A DNA stretch of 64,000 nucleotides from assembly GCA_001801995.1 (NCBI GenBank), contig MGZB01000025.1, positions 1 through 64,000 on the forward strand, in the 5' to 3' direction. Below, piece after piece: positions 50,454 to 58,875 of the stretch (positions are counted from its first letter, which is position 1; the number at the start of each line of letters is the position of its first letter). A program made the position numbers and the translations under genes. Origin of the DNA: Gammaproteobacteria bacterium RIFOXYD12_FULL_61_37. Its GTDB lineage: Bacteria > Pseudomonadota > Gammaproteobacteria > Chromatiales > Chromatiaceae. A model generated the notes under the pieces. It saw only the letters and a program-made list of their open reading frames with translations. It did no database searches and was not told the DNA's origin.

Positions 50454-50933
50454 CTACTTGAGGGTGTAAAAACGGAAGGGGGCGACCCAGAGCCCCCCGG
50501 GGGTCTCCACCATGACCCGCGCCTCCCAATCCATCCGCTTGCGCACACAGACGGGGATACGGGTGGTGCCCGCGAAACCTTGCCCGGCCACCGGTTTCAG
50601 CTCCGGCCGGTTGAAGCCCATGTTCATGCCGATACCAGCGAAATCGACCAGGACCTTGCGTGCCTGCAACCCCTCCAGTTCCACCTCGATCCGGATCGGC
50701 TCGATCAGGGGTATCTCCCTCGGCAGTATCCGGAACACGACCCCCTCGCCGCCGGGGAAGGTCAAACGACAGTCGCCCGCCCGCAGGTCGCAGGCAGGAT
50801 CAGGGGAAAGCGAATGGCTGATCTTTGGAAAGAGGATGGGCCAGGCGACATAGACGGCGCCGCCCGCCAGGATCGCCAAGGCCAGGACCAACAAGGGGCC
50901 GAGCCAGCGGGGGCCGGCGGTTGAACCCGTCAC
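50454..50933 (-). CDS. Small membrane-anchored protein in the nos operon
   Basis: A 159-residue protein with one N-terminal membrane helix (about 12-32) and a beta-rich periplasmic domain containing two Cys (PACDL...GDCRL) and a GIGMNMGFNR motif. I recall uncharacterised gammaproteobacterial proteins with this GMNMG pattern; the Met/Cys content would suit copper binding, but that is a guess. It begins with GTG overlapping the nosY stop (GTGA), so it is translated with the ABC permease and probably serves the same copper-site assembly. Confidence 0.72.
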   Translation of the reverse strand: MTGSTAGPRWLGPLLVLALAILAGGAVYVAWPILFPKISHSLSPDPACDLRAGDCRLTFPGGEGVVFRILPREIPLIEPIRIEVELEGLQARKVLVDFAGIGMNMGFNRPELKPVAGQGFAGTTRIPVCVRKRMDWEARVMVETPGGLWVAPFRFYTLK

Positions 50934-51757
50934 GGCAGATCACCCCTTCGAAACCATTGATAGCCGATCCAGGCCATCAGGGTTCCCAGCAACAGCGGGT
51001 AGGCCAAGGCATAGACCATGAAGCCCAGGTTACCGAAGTGGTCGAGGATCACATAGGCTGACGGCCCCAAGAGCACCAGTTGGGGATCGAACAGCATCAT
51101 GCCGGCCGTGCGGAAGACTTGCAGGGGATTGGCCAGGGCGATGCCGATGACCAGGTTCGGCGAGGCGTACTGCTGGACCATGACCCCCAGCAGGATGAGA
51201 TCGAGGAACAGCAAAAGCCCGAGCCAGATGACGAAGGCGGTGCCCTGGGCCACATCGACGCTGCGCGCCACCGAGGAGACCAGCATGCCGATGCCGAGGA
51301 AGCACCAGGTGAGCACCATCAGCAGGGCGCTGTAGTAGAGAAAGATCCGCCAGGGCAGCTCGACCCCGGTCAGCCCGCCCCAGAGCATGGCGCCCCCCAT
51401 GGCCAGGAGGACCGGGGTATAGACCATGACGAAGCGCCCGAGCATCTTGCCCCAGTACCAGGCCGAGAGTGAGACCGGCAGGGAAAGCAGATACTCGAAG
51501 ACCCCGCTCTCCCGGTCCCCGGAGAGGGAACGGACCGTGGTCACCAGCACGAAGACGGGCAAGATGGCCATGCTCAACTGGAGATAGGTCAACATCAGCC
51601 GTGACAGACCGGTGAAGCCCATGACGCGGGATTCGGTCAGCCCCAGGGCGAACAACAGCACCAGGATGCCGCCGAAGACGAAGGTATAGACGGCAAACCA
51701 GCGCGCCCGCAGGGATTCCAGGATGTCGGTCCAGGCCGTCAAAAAGAGATGGTTCAT
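50930..51757 (-). CDS. nosY: ABC-2 type permease NosY
   Basis: The membrane half of the NosFY transporter needed to assemble the copper sites of N2O reductase. The 275 residues show six hydrophobic segments and the ABC-2 pattern, with SLSGDRESGVFEYLLSLPVS after the second helix and a final YPLLLGTLMAWIGYQWFRRGD. It lies downstream of nosL with a MITE-like element in the 166-base gap. The ATG is immediately next to the element's CCTAAAAACCTC end, so the ribosome-binding site is supplied by repeat sequence. Confidence 0.92.
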   Translation of the reverse strand: MNHLFLTAWTDILESLRARWFAVYTFVFGGILVLLFALGLTESRVMGFTGLSRLMLTYLQLSMAILPVFVLVTTVRSLSGDRESGVFEYLLSLPVSLSAWYWGKMLGRFVMVYTPVLLAMGGAMLWGGLTGVELPWRIFLYYSALLMVLTWCFLGIGMLVSSVARSVDVAQGTAFVIWLGLLLFLDLILLGVMVQQYASPNLVIGIALANPLQVFRTAGMMLFDPQLVLLGPSAYVILDHFGNLGFMVYALAYPLLLGTLMAWIGYQWFRRGDLP

Positions 51758-51923
51758 CCTAAAAACCTCTGTTTAACCGCGAAGGACGCAAAGAACGCTA
51801 AGGAAAACAATCCGATGCCTTTGTCCATGCTCACCCCTTCCTGGTCAGGAACGAAACCTCGACAAGTCAATGAAATCCTTTGCGTTCCTTCGCGTCCTTT
51901 GCGGTTCAATGAGGAAATTAGGT
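51758..51923. repeat. MITE-like inverted-repeat element, copy 3, inside the nos operon
   Basis: Lies exactly between the nosY start codon and the nosL stop codon. The ends CCTAAAAACCTCTGTTTAACC and GGTTCAATGAGGAAATTAGG are inverted; the core is homologous to copy 2 in the opposite orientation. In the mRNA it would form a long hairpin separating nosL from nosY. Confidence 0.92.
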
Positions 51924-52532
51924 TCATGGTTGCTTGTTCTCCCGGATGCTGGGTAATTTGGCCTGCTCGGCGTCGGCTTTGGCATCCTGCGTCGCCCTAC
52001 CGCCTCCATCCCTGGAGGCGTTCTGCTCCAGGTGGGCGCCGTGGCTGTTGAACTTCTCCTCCTGCTGGTAGACCAAAGCCCTCGCCTGTTCGAAGTCGAG
52101 GGCATCCGGCAGGGGTTCGTCCTGGGCGCCCAGGCCATACTCCATGGGAGTGACCTTGCCCGGCACGTAATAGGCGGTGCGGGCATCGATCCATTCGCCG
52201 TCCCGGTGGTCGTTGACCCAGATCTCCACGCCGGGGGCCTCGCGCCACTCCTGCTGATCCAGCCAGATGATCGCACAGCCGATGTCGTCGAATTTATGGA
52301 CCTGACTGCGCCCGGCCGGATCGGGCGTGTAACGGATCTGGGCCGAGAAATTCCGCGCGCTCAGGACCATGCGGCAGCGTTCGCAGGCGTCCCGGTCCCA
52401 ACGCACATCGGCCGGCCCCGTCCCCGGCTCGCCGGAGCAGGCGGTGAGCAGGAAGATCAATGGCAAAAGGAGTACGGCTAGTCGCCCTAAAGGGCGACCT
52501 ACGGAGATGGGGCAAGGCATTGGTTCAACCAT
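51924..52532 (-). CDS. nosL: Copper-binding lipoprotein NosL
   Basis: An outer- or inner-membrane lipoprotein that donates copper to N2O reductase. The 202-residue precursor has a lipobox LLTAC with lipidated Cys32, and the copper-binding signature C-ER-C-R-M (Cys50, Cys53, Met55). The core continues AQIRYTPDP...KFDDIGCAIIWL and the DARTAYYVPGKVTPM segment typical of the family. I use ATG 52532, with AAGGA 8 bases upstream, overlapping the nosF stop. The signal peptide has an extra N-terminal stretch VGRPLGRLA encoded by a REP-like hairpin. The tail (about 150-202) is charged and low in conservation. Confidence 0.9.
   Translation of the reverse strand: MVEPMPCPISVGRPLGRLAVLLLPLIFLLTACSGEPGTGPADVRWDRDACERCRMVLSARNFSAQIRYTPDPAGRSQVHKFDDIGCAIIWLDQQEWREAPGVEIWVNDHRDGEWIDARTAYYVPGKVTPMEYGLGAQDEPLPDALDFEQARALVYQQEEKFNSHGAHLEQNASRDGGGRATQDAKADAEQAKLPSIRENKQP
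52479..52501. repeat. REP-like hairpin inside the nosL signal-peptide codons
   Basis: GTCGCCCT / AGGGCGAC with an AA spacer, plus outer TA / CTA. On the nosL strand it reads TAGGTCGCCCTTTAGGGCGA and encodes VGRPLGRL. It belongs to the GTAGG-C-GGCC hairpin family seen at 41064 and 46354, here in coding sequence. Confidence 0.75.
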
Positions 52533-53388
52533 GGCCCGCATCCTTCATTTCGAGGCCGGCCAGAAGCCCGGCGTAACGGGACAACATACCCAGGAACCGC
52601 AAGCGGTCGGGACCGGCCACGCTCCCCTCCCATTGCAGGCCGTCCGGCGCTGCGGTGAAACCCCACTGGCCGACGGCGCGGGCGAAGGCGGCCTCCGGTC
52701 GGTTGATGCGGACGCGGCAGGCGAGGCGGCTGTTCAGGTCCACATGGTCATCCACCTTGTCGTCCAGCACCACCTGGCCTTGGTCGAGCTCGATCACCCG
52801 GTTAACCAGGGTGGCCACCTCGTCCAGACGGTGGCTGGAGATGAGCATGACCGCCTCCTTGTCACGCTTTTCCGCCAGCAATTCGAAGAAGACCCCGCGC
52901 GCCTCCGGGTCCAGGTTGGCCGCCGGTTCGTCCATGATGAGCAGGCTGGTGTCCCTGCCCAGGGCTGCGGCAATGAGCAATTTTTGTTTCTGGCCGCCGG
53001 AGAGCCGGACGAAGGGCTGGTGGCGGTTCTGGTCGATGTTCAGGCCCAGGCGATGGGCCACGGCGACAATGCGGGCGGGATCGCTGCCGGCCACATCGGC
53101 GACGAAGCGCACCAACTGCCCCACCGGCATCTTCAGCGGCGGCGGCAGTTGCGGCACGAAGCCCACCAGACGCAGGACCTCGCAACGCTGCTTGCGCGGG
53201 CACTTTCCGTCCACGCGGATCTCGCCGCCGAAGTGGTATTCGCCCAGCAGGCAGCGGATCAGGGTGGTCTTGCCGGCCCCGTTGGAGCCGATCAGGGCCA
53301 CCCGACGGCCCGGCTCCAGCTCCAGATCGAGCCCCTGGATCACCTCGCGCTTGCCGAAGCCCTTGCGTAGCCCTTGGATACTGATCAT
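52525..53388 (-). CDS. nosF: ABC transporter ATPase NosF
   Basis: Energises the NosFY transporter for NosZ copper-site assembly. The 287-residue protein shows Walker A GSNGAGKTT, signature LSGGQKQKLL, Walker B LLIMDEPAANLD and H-loop ISSHRLDEV, followed by a C-terminal accessory region. The stop lies within the first codons of nosL, so translation is coupled. The cysteine-bearing CPRKQRCEVL after Walker A is unusual among ABC ATPases and could relate to metal binding, but this is only an observation. Confidence 0.94.
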   Translation of the reverse strand: MISIQGLRKGFGKREVIQGLDLELEPGRRVALIGSNGAGKTTLIRCLLGEYHFGGEIRVDGKCPRKQRCEVLRLVGFVPQLPPPLKMPVGQLVRFVADVAGSDPARIVAVAHRLGLNIDQNRHQPFVRLSGGQKQKLLIAAALGRDTSLLIMDEPAANLDPEARGVFFELLAEKRDKEAVMLISSHRLDEVATLVNRVIELDQGQVVLDDKVDDHVDLNSRLACRVRINRPEAAFARAVGQWGFTAAPDGLQWEGSVAGPDRLRFLGMLSRYAGLLAGLEMKDAGHG

Positions 53389-53435
53389 CTCGCTCGCTTC
53401 TCAAGTTTAGAGTTTGTAATTCTCGACATAGCCCT

Positions 53436-53470
53436 TGTAGGGTGGATAAGCGAAGCGCATCCACCCTACA
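53436..53470. repeat. Intergenic hairpin between nosF and nosH
   Basis: Perfect 12-bp arms TGTAGGGTGGAT / ATCCACCCTACA with an 11-base loop, of the kind often scattered in proteobacterial genomes. There is no U-tract on either side. It lies in a 108-base gap on the nos strand. Confidence 0.8.
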
Positions 53471-53496
53471 GGGACACCGTTTTTTTATCCCGGATC

Positions 53497-54474
53497 TTAT
53501 TGCAATTTCTTCAGGCCCAGGACCTCGAATTTAAGCGAACCCGTGGGGCAGGTGTCCACGCAGAGGCCGCAGCGGGTGCAGTCGGCCCCCACCGGGACAT
53601 CGACGGAAGTGGCGCGGCCCTTGATGGTCATGTCCAGGACATGGGGGACCATGCAGACCTTGCGGCAGTTGCCCTCGTGGTGGCAGTCCTTCAGGTTGTA
53701 CCTGACCCGCAGCGGGGAAATGCTGCCGACGAAACCATAGGTCAATCCAATGGGACAGACGTAGCGGCACCAGGCCCGGCGCGAGACGAAGATCTCGAAC
53801 AGCAGCAGGGTCACTACCCAGAGCAGAGCCAATCCGGGACCGTAGATCAGCGCCCGGCTGAGGATGCCGGTGGGGGAGATGGTCTCGAACACCGTATAGC
53901 CCGTGACCAGCGCCAGCAGGGCGAAGATGACGTAGAAGAGGGTGCGCGCCCCGCGATGGAAGGTCACCGGCTTGATCCACTTCTTCGCCTCCAGCTTCAG
54001 GTGCAGGGCCTCGGCCCATTCCGCCACCAAGTGATAGGGGCAGACCCAGGAGCAAAAGCTCCGCCCGCCCACCAGTATCCAGAGAATGAAGACGGTGACG
54101 GTGCCGATCAGCAGGTTCAGCACCACATGCTTGAAGGCCAGCATCACCTGCAAGGCGGAGTTGAGATCGGCCATGTGGAAACCGATGAAGCGCGAGGCGG
54201 TCAGCGCCCCCTCCAGCAGTTGCACGTCGAAGTAGTAGGAGACCACGAACAGCAGATTGACCAGAATCAGGGTGAGCCAGCGCCGCTTGCGCCAGAAGTG
54301 GCGGCGCTCCGACTGGTCGTGGGCCTCCGCGATGGCCCGCAGCTCCTCCTTGGTCTCCTTGCGGCCCCTTTTGAAGGTGTGGATCTCCCGCGCCTCCGGC
54401 GAATAGGCATCCGGCGCGGGCTTGCCCGGATCGATCCCGAGCATTTGCTTGATGGAAGCGGTGAAGTAACTCAT
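53497..54474 (-). CDS. nosH: Membrane ferredoxin-type protein NosH (NapH/MauN family)
   Basis: Part of a quinol-to-periplasm electron module. The 325-residue protein has four predicted membrane helices and two membrane CxxxCP-type motifs (SFCSWVCPYH and WCRYVCPIG). It also has cysteine clusters DCHHEGNCRKVC and DCTRCGLCVDTCPTG for two Fe-S centres. The correct start is ATG 54474 (MSYFTASIK), 4 bases after nosG. NapH-like proteins pair with NapG-like proteins, as here. This pair is a feature of clade II nos clusters and replaces NosR. Confidence 0.92.
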   Translation of the reverse strand: MSYFTASIKQMLGIDPGKPAPDAYSPEAREIHTFKRGRKETKEELRAIAEAHDQSERRHFWRKRRWLTLILVNLLFVVSYYFDVQLLEGALTASRFIGFHMADLNSALQVMLAFKHVVLNLLIGTVTVFILWILVGGRSFCSWVCPYHLVAEWAEALHLKLEAKKWIKPVTFHRGARTLFYVIFALLALVTGYTVFETISPTGILSRALIYGPGLALLWVVTLLLFEIFVSRRAWCRYVCPIGLTYGFVGSISPLRVRYNLKDCHHEGNCRKVCMVPHVLDMTIKGRATSVDVPVGADCTRCGLCVDTCPTGSLKFEVLGLKKLQ

Positions 54475-54478
54475 GTTT

Positions 54479-55330
54479 CTAACCTCGGCCCCGGCGGGTA
54501 TCGGCGGTCTCGTCCAGGACGATGACGATGGCCGGGGGCTCGGTGGGGCAGACCATCTCGCAGACGCCGCAGCCCACGCAGCCGTCATGCACCAGCGGCT
54601 GTTTGGCCTTACCCTTGCCCAGGGGCTCCAAAGAGATAGCCCGGTGCGGCGGGCATTGGTTCTTGTCACCCGAGGGGGGCTTGCCTGCCGCGCATTGACC
54701 GATGCGTATCTCGATGGGGCACTGGCGCAAGCAGAGGTCGCAGAGTTCCAGGTCGTAGGGGTGATCGGCGATGGGGACGGCCTTCCAGCGGTCCAGCTCC
54801 TCATAGCGCAACACCCCCTTGAAATCCGGCCCGCGCGCTTGGCCCTTGAAGCCCTTGCCCTGGATGGCGAGGCACTTCTCCGGCCGCGTCAGCCGGGCGA
54901 AACCCATGCGGGACTGGGCGGGGTAATTGATCTCATGGGTCAGGGCGCCGGTTGGACAGGCAAGTACGCATTGCAGGCCGTCGCAGGAGAAGTCGCAGGC
55001 CTGGGCGCGGGCCTCGATGAAGGGGGCGCCCAGACCGAAGCCCTCGTCGATGTCGGAGAGCTTGATGGCCTCGACCGGGCAGACCTGCACGCACTGGCCG
55101 CACTTGATGCAGGCGGCGAGGAAGTCGCGTTCGTTGAGATCGCCGTCGATCAGCGCCCCCGGCGGACGCAGACGCTTCATCTTGCCTTCGCCCACGGGGA
55201 TGTAGCCCAGCAGGCTGATCAGCAGAACACCGCCCGCCAGCGCCCCGGTACGCAGGAATTCCCGCCGGGTCTGCTCGCGCCGCTTGGGTGAAACGGGCGG
55301 TTGTTTCTTTTTGGTGTCTTCGGTGCTCAT
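54479..55330 (-). CDS. nosG: Four-cluster ferredoxin NosG (NapG family)
   Basis: An exported iron-sulfur protein of 283 residues. A twin-arginine signal TRREFLRTGALAGG (Arg22-Arg23) is followed by 4Fe-4S motifs CIKCGQCVQVCP, CDGLQCVLACP, CDLCLRQCP and CVGCGVCEMVCP. With NosH it should take electrons from the quinol pool. The start overlaps the nosD stop (ATGA), and nosH follows after 4 bases. NapG and NosG cannot be separated by sequence alone; the nos context decides. Confidence 0.93.
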   Translation of the reverse strand: MSTEDTKKKQPPVSPKRREQTRREFLRTGALAGGVLLISLLGYIPVGEGKMKRLRPPGALIDGDLNERDFLAACIKCGQCVQVCPVEAIKLSDIDEGFGLGAPFIEARAQACDFSCDGLQCVLACPTGALTHEINYPAQSRMGFARLTRPEKCLAIQGKGFKGQARGPDFKGVLRYEELDRWKAVPIADHPYDLELCDLCLRQCPIEIRIGQCAAGKPPSGDKNQCPPHRAISLEPLGKGKAKQPLVHDGCVGCGVCEMVCPTEPPAIVIVLDETADTRRGRG

Positions 55331-56670
55331 GGCTTGCCCATCGATTGTCTAAGCGTCTCCAGGGCGTCGAAAGCGGGCTTGGCGCCATCGGCACCCTTGG
55401 TCCCGGTCTCCTTGGTCACCAGGGATTGGCGGTGCAGCGCCTCGGCATTGCCCGCCAGCATCACCGGCCGCTCGTCCCGCAGCATCAGGTCCGGCGAGGT
55501 GAAAGGGGCCAGGCGTTCCAGGAAGTCGATCACCTCCAGCATCGGGCTCCCCTTGAAAAACTGGGCATCCTTCACATCCATCCAGAGCCGGTCCGCGTAG
55601 GCGTATTGCTCGTGGGGCCGGTCGCCGATACCGTCCTCGTCGCGGTCAAAGCCCTGGTACTCATCCCAGTGGTTTCCTCGCCAGTGGTTGCGCTTGGCGC
55701 TCTTGCCGCCGCTGACGGCCACCTGGGTGAGATTTCCCTTGAAGAGGTTGTCCTCGAAGACGTTGCCGGTCCAGTCGTTGAGGAAGTGGACGCCGATGGC
55801 ATTGTAGGCGACCAGGTTACGGCGGACGCGGTTGGTGGTCTCCGGCTGAAAGGGCGAAACGTCGAAATCGAGCCCCTTGGCGCAATAGAGGATCTCGTTG
55901 TTGTCGATGTCCACGTCGCTGGTTTCCTTGAAACCGATGCCGACCCCGGTGGCCCCGATGGCGCGGTGGACGCGGTTGCCGCGCACCTTGATGCCGTCGC
56001 TGTACATGATGTAGATGCCGACCGAGTTGTCGCGGAAGTCGTTGTCCTCCACCAGGTTGGTTTGAGAGTACATGAAGTGGAGCGAATAGCGACCACCGGT
56101 GGCCTTGTTGGCGCGGAGGACATTGTCGCGGGAATACCAGACCACGATGTCCCGCGAATTGATCACCTGGTTCTCTTCGATCTTGTTGTTGAAGCTGTAC
56201 CAAAGGCGAATGGCATCGCCTCGCACCCCCAGCTCCACGTCCTTGGAGGAGATATGGTTGCGGCGCACCAGATTGTTCTTGGACTGTTGCAGGTCGATGC
56301 CGAAGAGGCTGTTGTCGATGCGGTTGTCTTTGATGACGTTGAAATCGCCGCGCACCTGGATGCCCGCATCCAGGTCGTTGTGGGAGCTGCCAGAGTTGGT
56401 GAGACGAAGGTTCCTCACCGTGGCGCTGTCGGTGTCCAGCAGGAGCACCGTTCCCTTGCCGCCGCCATCGATGGTCACCTGGTTCTGGCCATCGAGCACC
56501 AGGGGCTTGTCGATGACCACCGGCCCGGCATAGACGCCGGGCGGCGGGATCAGGGTGCTGTTGGGTTCCGCCGCCTCTATCAACTTTTGCAGGGAAGGCA
56601 GCGCCTGCGCGTCCGCCCTGCCCCAGAGACAGAACAGCAGCAGCGGCAGAAGCGACAGGCGCGGGTTCAC
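55327..56670 (-). CDS. nosD: N2O reductase maturation protein NosD
   Basis: A periplasmic right-handed beta-helix protein that works with NosFY to build the NosZ copper sites. The 447-residue precursor has a signal peptide (ending RADA) and a long run of parallel-beta-helix (CASH-type) repeats rich in Asn: NSLFGIDLQQSKNNLVRRN, NSVGIYIMYSDGIKVRGNR, YCAKGLDFDVSPFQPETTN and similar. It is coupled by ATGA overlap to nosG and lies 4 bases after the upstream membrane protein gene. Confidence 0.94.
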   Translation of the reverse strand: MNPRLSLLPLLLFCLWGRADAQALPSLQKLIEAAEPNSTLIPPPGVYAGPVVIDKPLVLDGQNQVTIDGGGKGTVLLLDTDSATVRNLRLTNSGSSHNDLDAGIQVRGDFNVIKDNRIDNSLFGIDLQQSKNNLVRRNHISSKDVELGVRGDAIRLWYSFNNKIEENQVINSRDIVVWYSRDNVLRANKATGGRYSLHFMYSQTNLVEDNDFRDNSVGIYIMYSDGIKVRGNRVHRAIGATGVGIGFKETSDVDIDNNEILYCAKGLDFDVSPFQPETTNRVRRNLVAYNAIGVHFLNDWTGNVFEDNLFKGNLTQVAVSGGKSAKRNHWRGNHWDEYQGFDRDEDGIGDRPHEQYAYADRLWMDVKDAQFFKGSPMLEVIDFLERLAPFTSPDLMLRDERPVMLAGNAEALHRQSLVTKETGTKGADGAKPAFDALETLRQSMGKP

Positions 56671-56674
56671 GGGC

Positions 56675-57835
56675 TTACTCCACCTCTCCCCGGCGCAGTT
56701 CCTTGCGGCGGAGGATGCCCAGGGCGGCGGTCACCAGCGACAAGACCAGAATCATGCCGAATCCCCAATAGGGATAGGAGTGAGTGGCGAACTGGGCGAC
56801 CTTCCCCTGGCCGAAGACCGTGGGCATGAAGGGCTTGACGGTAAAGGCCCCCATGGCGTTCATGCTGTGTCCGTACCACCAGAGCCAGGCGGCATATTCG
56901 ATGATGAAGAACACCGGCAACGCGGCGGGTACGATAATCAGCAGCCAGTAGAGCAGACTGCCCGTCTTTCCAGCCCCGTAGATCAGCAGCAGCATGGCGC
57001 CGATGATGCCGAAGAAGACGATCTGAAAGGCCAGCCCCATCCCGGCCACCATGGGATCGATCTCGGCACGGTTGTTGAAATACCTGCCCAGGCTCTTGTC
57101 GTAGTGCCACAACATCACCTGGCTGTTGCTGCCATTCCAGGCCTCTGCCTTGCCGCCCTTGCGTTCCTGGTCCTTGTCGAAGGTAATGCGCAGGCTCTGG
57201 ATCAGGTTGCCCTTCGATTGCGACTCTTCGCTACTGGCCTGTTTCTGGCCGCTCTTGGCCAGTTCCGCCCTGAGCCGTTCGACGATGCCGCCGCCGATCT
57301 CGATCTCCTGATCCTTCTCGCCCGCCGCCTGGTCCATGGAGGTAATCAGTGCCTCCACATAGCCCTCGCTCTGGTACTTGAGACCGTCCTTGGCATAGAA
57401 GGTCAGGCCCATCCAGCCGATGATGAAACCGAAACCCAGGGTAAGGACGCCCTGCCGCAGCCGGGGCCGGTTACAGGCAAAGCCCAGCACCATGACCCCG
57501 AGCATGGAGACCAGGAAGGGCGACAGGGCGCGTTCGACCACGCCGCCCGCCGCGATGGGATACATGCCCACATAGTGGTTGATGGTGTCCATCTCGTGGA
57601 CGCAATCCAGGGCTTCCTTCTCGCTGATCTCGGCCTTCTCCACCTTCTTGCAGCCGTTGAAGACGCCGTTGAAGTGGAAATGGATGCGCACCCCGTCGGG
57701 GAAGGCCTCGGCTGGATAGTTGGGCGCGGTGAGCGATACCCACCAGATGGGGGCGTAGTAGATGACCGCCAGCAAGGCCACGGCGATCAAAGCAAAGCCC
57801 ATGGGAAGCAGGCTGTTAGGCCGGGCTTGGTTCAT
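56675..57835 (-). CDS. Multi-pass membrane protein at the NosB position
   Basis: A 386-residue protein with about six membrane helices and a soluble middle. One helix follows residue 10, others lie near 95-140 and 270-385, and a hydrophilic region spans about 145-260. Two Cys lie in the first extracytoplasmic loop (FNGCKKVEKAE and DCVHEMD). In clade II clusters such as that of Wolinella a membrane protein NosB sits between nosZ and nosD, and this gene has that place and topology, so I call it NosB-like by position; sequence recognition alone is weak. The start is ATG 57835, directly next to a MITE-like terminal sequence. Confidence 0.75.
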   Translation of the reverse strand: MNQARPNSLLPMGFALIAVALLAVIYYAPIWWVSLTAPNYPAEAFPDGVRIHFHFNGVFNGCKKVEKAEISEKEALDCVHEMDTINHYVGMYPIAAGGVVERALSPFLVSMLGVMVLGFACNRPRLRQGVLTLGFGFIIGWMGLTFYAKDGLKYQSEGYVEALITSMDQAAGEKDQEIEIGGGIVERLRAELAKSGQKQASSEESQSKGNLIQSLRITFDKDQERKGGKAEAWNGSNSQVMLWHYDKSLGRYFNNRAEIDPMVAGMGLAFQIVFFGIIGAMLLLIYGAGKTGSLLYWLLIIVPAALPVFFIIEYAAWLWWYGHSMNAMGAFTVKPFMPTVFGQGKVAQFATHSYPYWGFGMILVLSLVTAALGILRRKELRRGEVE

Positions 57836-58000
57836 CCTAAATTCCTCGTTTACTGCTGGGAAATCGTAGGATGCAGTGAGGCACGAACCGCATCGCTCGC
57901 GGAGTTGACCTCGACAGATGGGGTTCGCCAGGCTCACCGCATCCTACGTCAAATCACTAAAACTGATTGTCGATTTCCCACGCCGGAGCCTGGGAACGAT
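57836..58000. repeat. Composite intergenic repeats between cytochrome c and the NosB-like gene
   Basis: Three different elements in a row. First, a solo MITE-like end CCTAAATTCCTCGTTTA (57836-57852). Second, an inverted repeat CGTAGGATGC...GCATCCTACG with 18-bp arms (57865-57882 and 57931-57948; 16 of 18 match). Third, a GTTCCCA-type REP (57971-58000) related to the units at 4954 and 36602. No gene and no U-tract. Confidence 0.8.
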
Positions 58001-58008
58001 CAAATCGA

Positions 58009-58755
58009 TCAATAATCCGGGTTCTTGTAATCCTTGGAGGGAGCCAGGTCCTTCTTGGGAACAGGTATCCAACTGCCGTAGTTGATGACGTGTTTCATGT
58101 CGTCGTCGGTGAATTCCTTGATCTGCTTGACCATGTCCGGGTTGGCGTTGCGGCGCTTGCCGTCGCGGACCCACTGGAACTGCCGCAGGATGTACTCGTA
58201 ATGCTGGCCGTTGATGCGGGGGAAGAACTTGTCGTCGTCACCCAGGCCTTCCTCGCCATGGCACTTCACGCAGTTGTCGGCGTAGAGTTTCTTGCCCTTT
58301 TCGAACTCGGGGGTGCCGGGGCCCCAGGGTCCCTTGCCGTGGTCGGGATTCATGGGCAGCTTGGCAATGTAAGCGGTCACGTCGGCCACCAGTTGCGCCG
58401 GTGCAACCTCTCCGTGCTTGTAGCCCGCTGCGGCCATGATTTGATCGTCCAGGGCGAAGGGGTACATGGTGGGGTTGTCGCGGTTCTTTGCGCGGATATC
58501 GGCCAACTGCTTGATCAGGACATTGCGGTGCTGTCCGGACAGTTGGGGGAAGGTGCCGTCCTTCAGGCCCCAGCCTTCCAACAGGTGGCAGGCGGAGCAG
58601 ACTTCATAGACCGCGATGCCGCGGTCGCGGTCTGGTTTCAGCAGCATGGCCTCGTCCTTCTCGCCGCCGCCCTCGTTCCAGGCAGCCAGTGCGGGTGCGG
58701 AGAGGGCGAGGGCCATGGCGGCGATCAGTGCGTTCTTGCGAATTGGGAATTTCAT
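58009..58755 (-). CDS. Dihaem cytochrome c of the nos cluster
   Basis: A periplasmic 248-residue protein with a signal peptide (MKFPIRKNALIAAMALALSA...) and two CxxCH sites, CSACH (near 53) and CVKCH. The second half reads like a class I cytochrome with a late MKHVINYGSWI helix. This is the NosC2-type donor place in clade II clusters. The true start is ATG 58755. A perfect FNR-type palindrome lies 91 bases upstream (58846-58859), so it may have its own promoter inside the nos cluster. Confidence 0.9.
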   Translation of the reverse strand: MKFPIRKNALIAAMALALSAPALAAWNEGGGEKDEAMLLKPDRDRGIAVYEVCSACHLLEGWGLKDGTFPQLSGQHRNVLIKQLADIRAKNRDNPTMYPFALDDQIMAAAGYKHGEVAPAQLVADVTAYIAKLPMNPDHGKGPWGPGTPEFEKGKKLYADNCVKCHGEEGLGDDDKFFPRINGQHYEYILRQFQWVRDGKRRNANPDMVKQIKEFTDDDMKHVINYGSWIPVPKKDLAPSKDYKNPDY

Positions 58756-58845
58756 CGGTGCTATCTCGCATTCATTGAATAGGATTCGGCCCATCCCTCG
58801 ACGGACCTGTGGTTTGCAGGCTATCGCCCAGGGAGGGGCCGAACC

Positions 58846-58859
58846 TTGATTAGAATCAA
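58846..58859. promoter_or_regulatory. FNR-type palindrome TTGATTAGAATCAA
   Basis: A perfect TTGAT-N4-ATCAA match, the consensus for FNR-family regulators. It sits between the two cytochrome c genes, 91 bases before the dihaem cytochrome ATG and 16 bases after the upstream gene's stop on the minus strand. Confidence 0.8.
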
Positions 58860-58875
58860 GCCTTATCCGAGCGGG

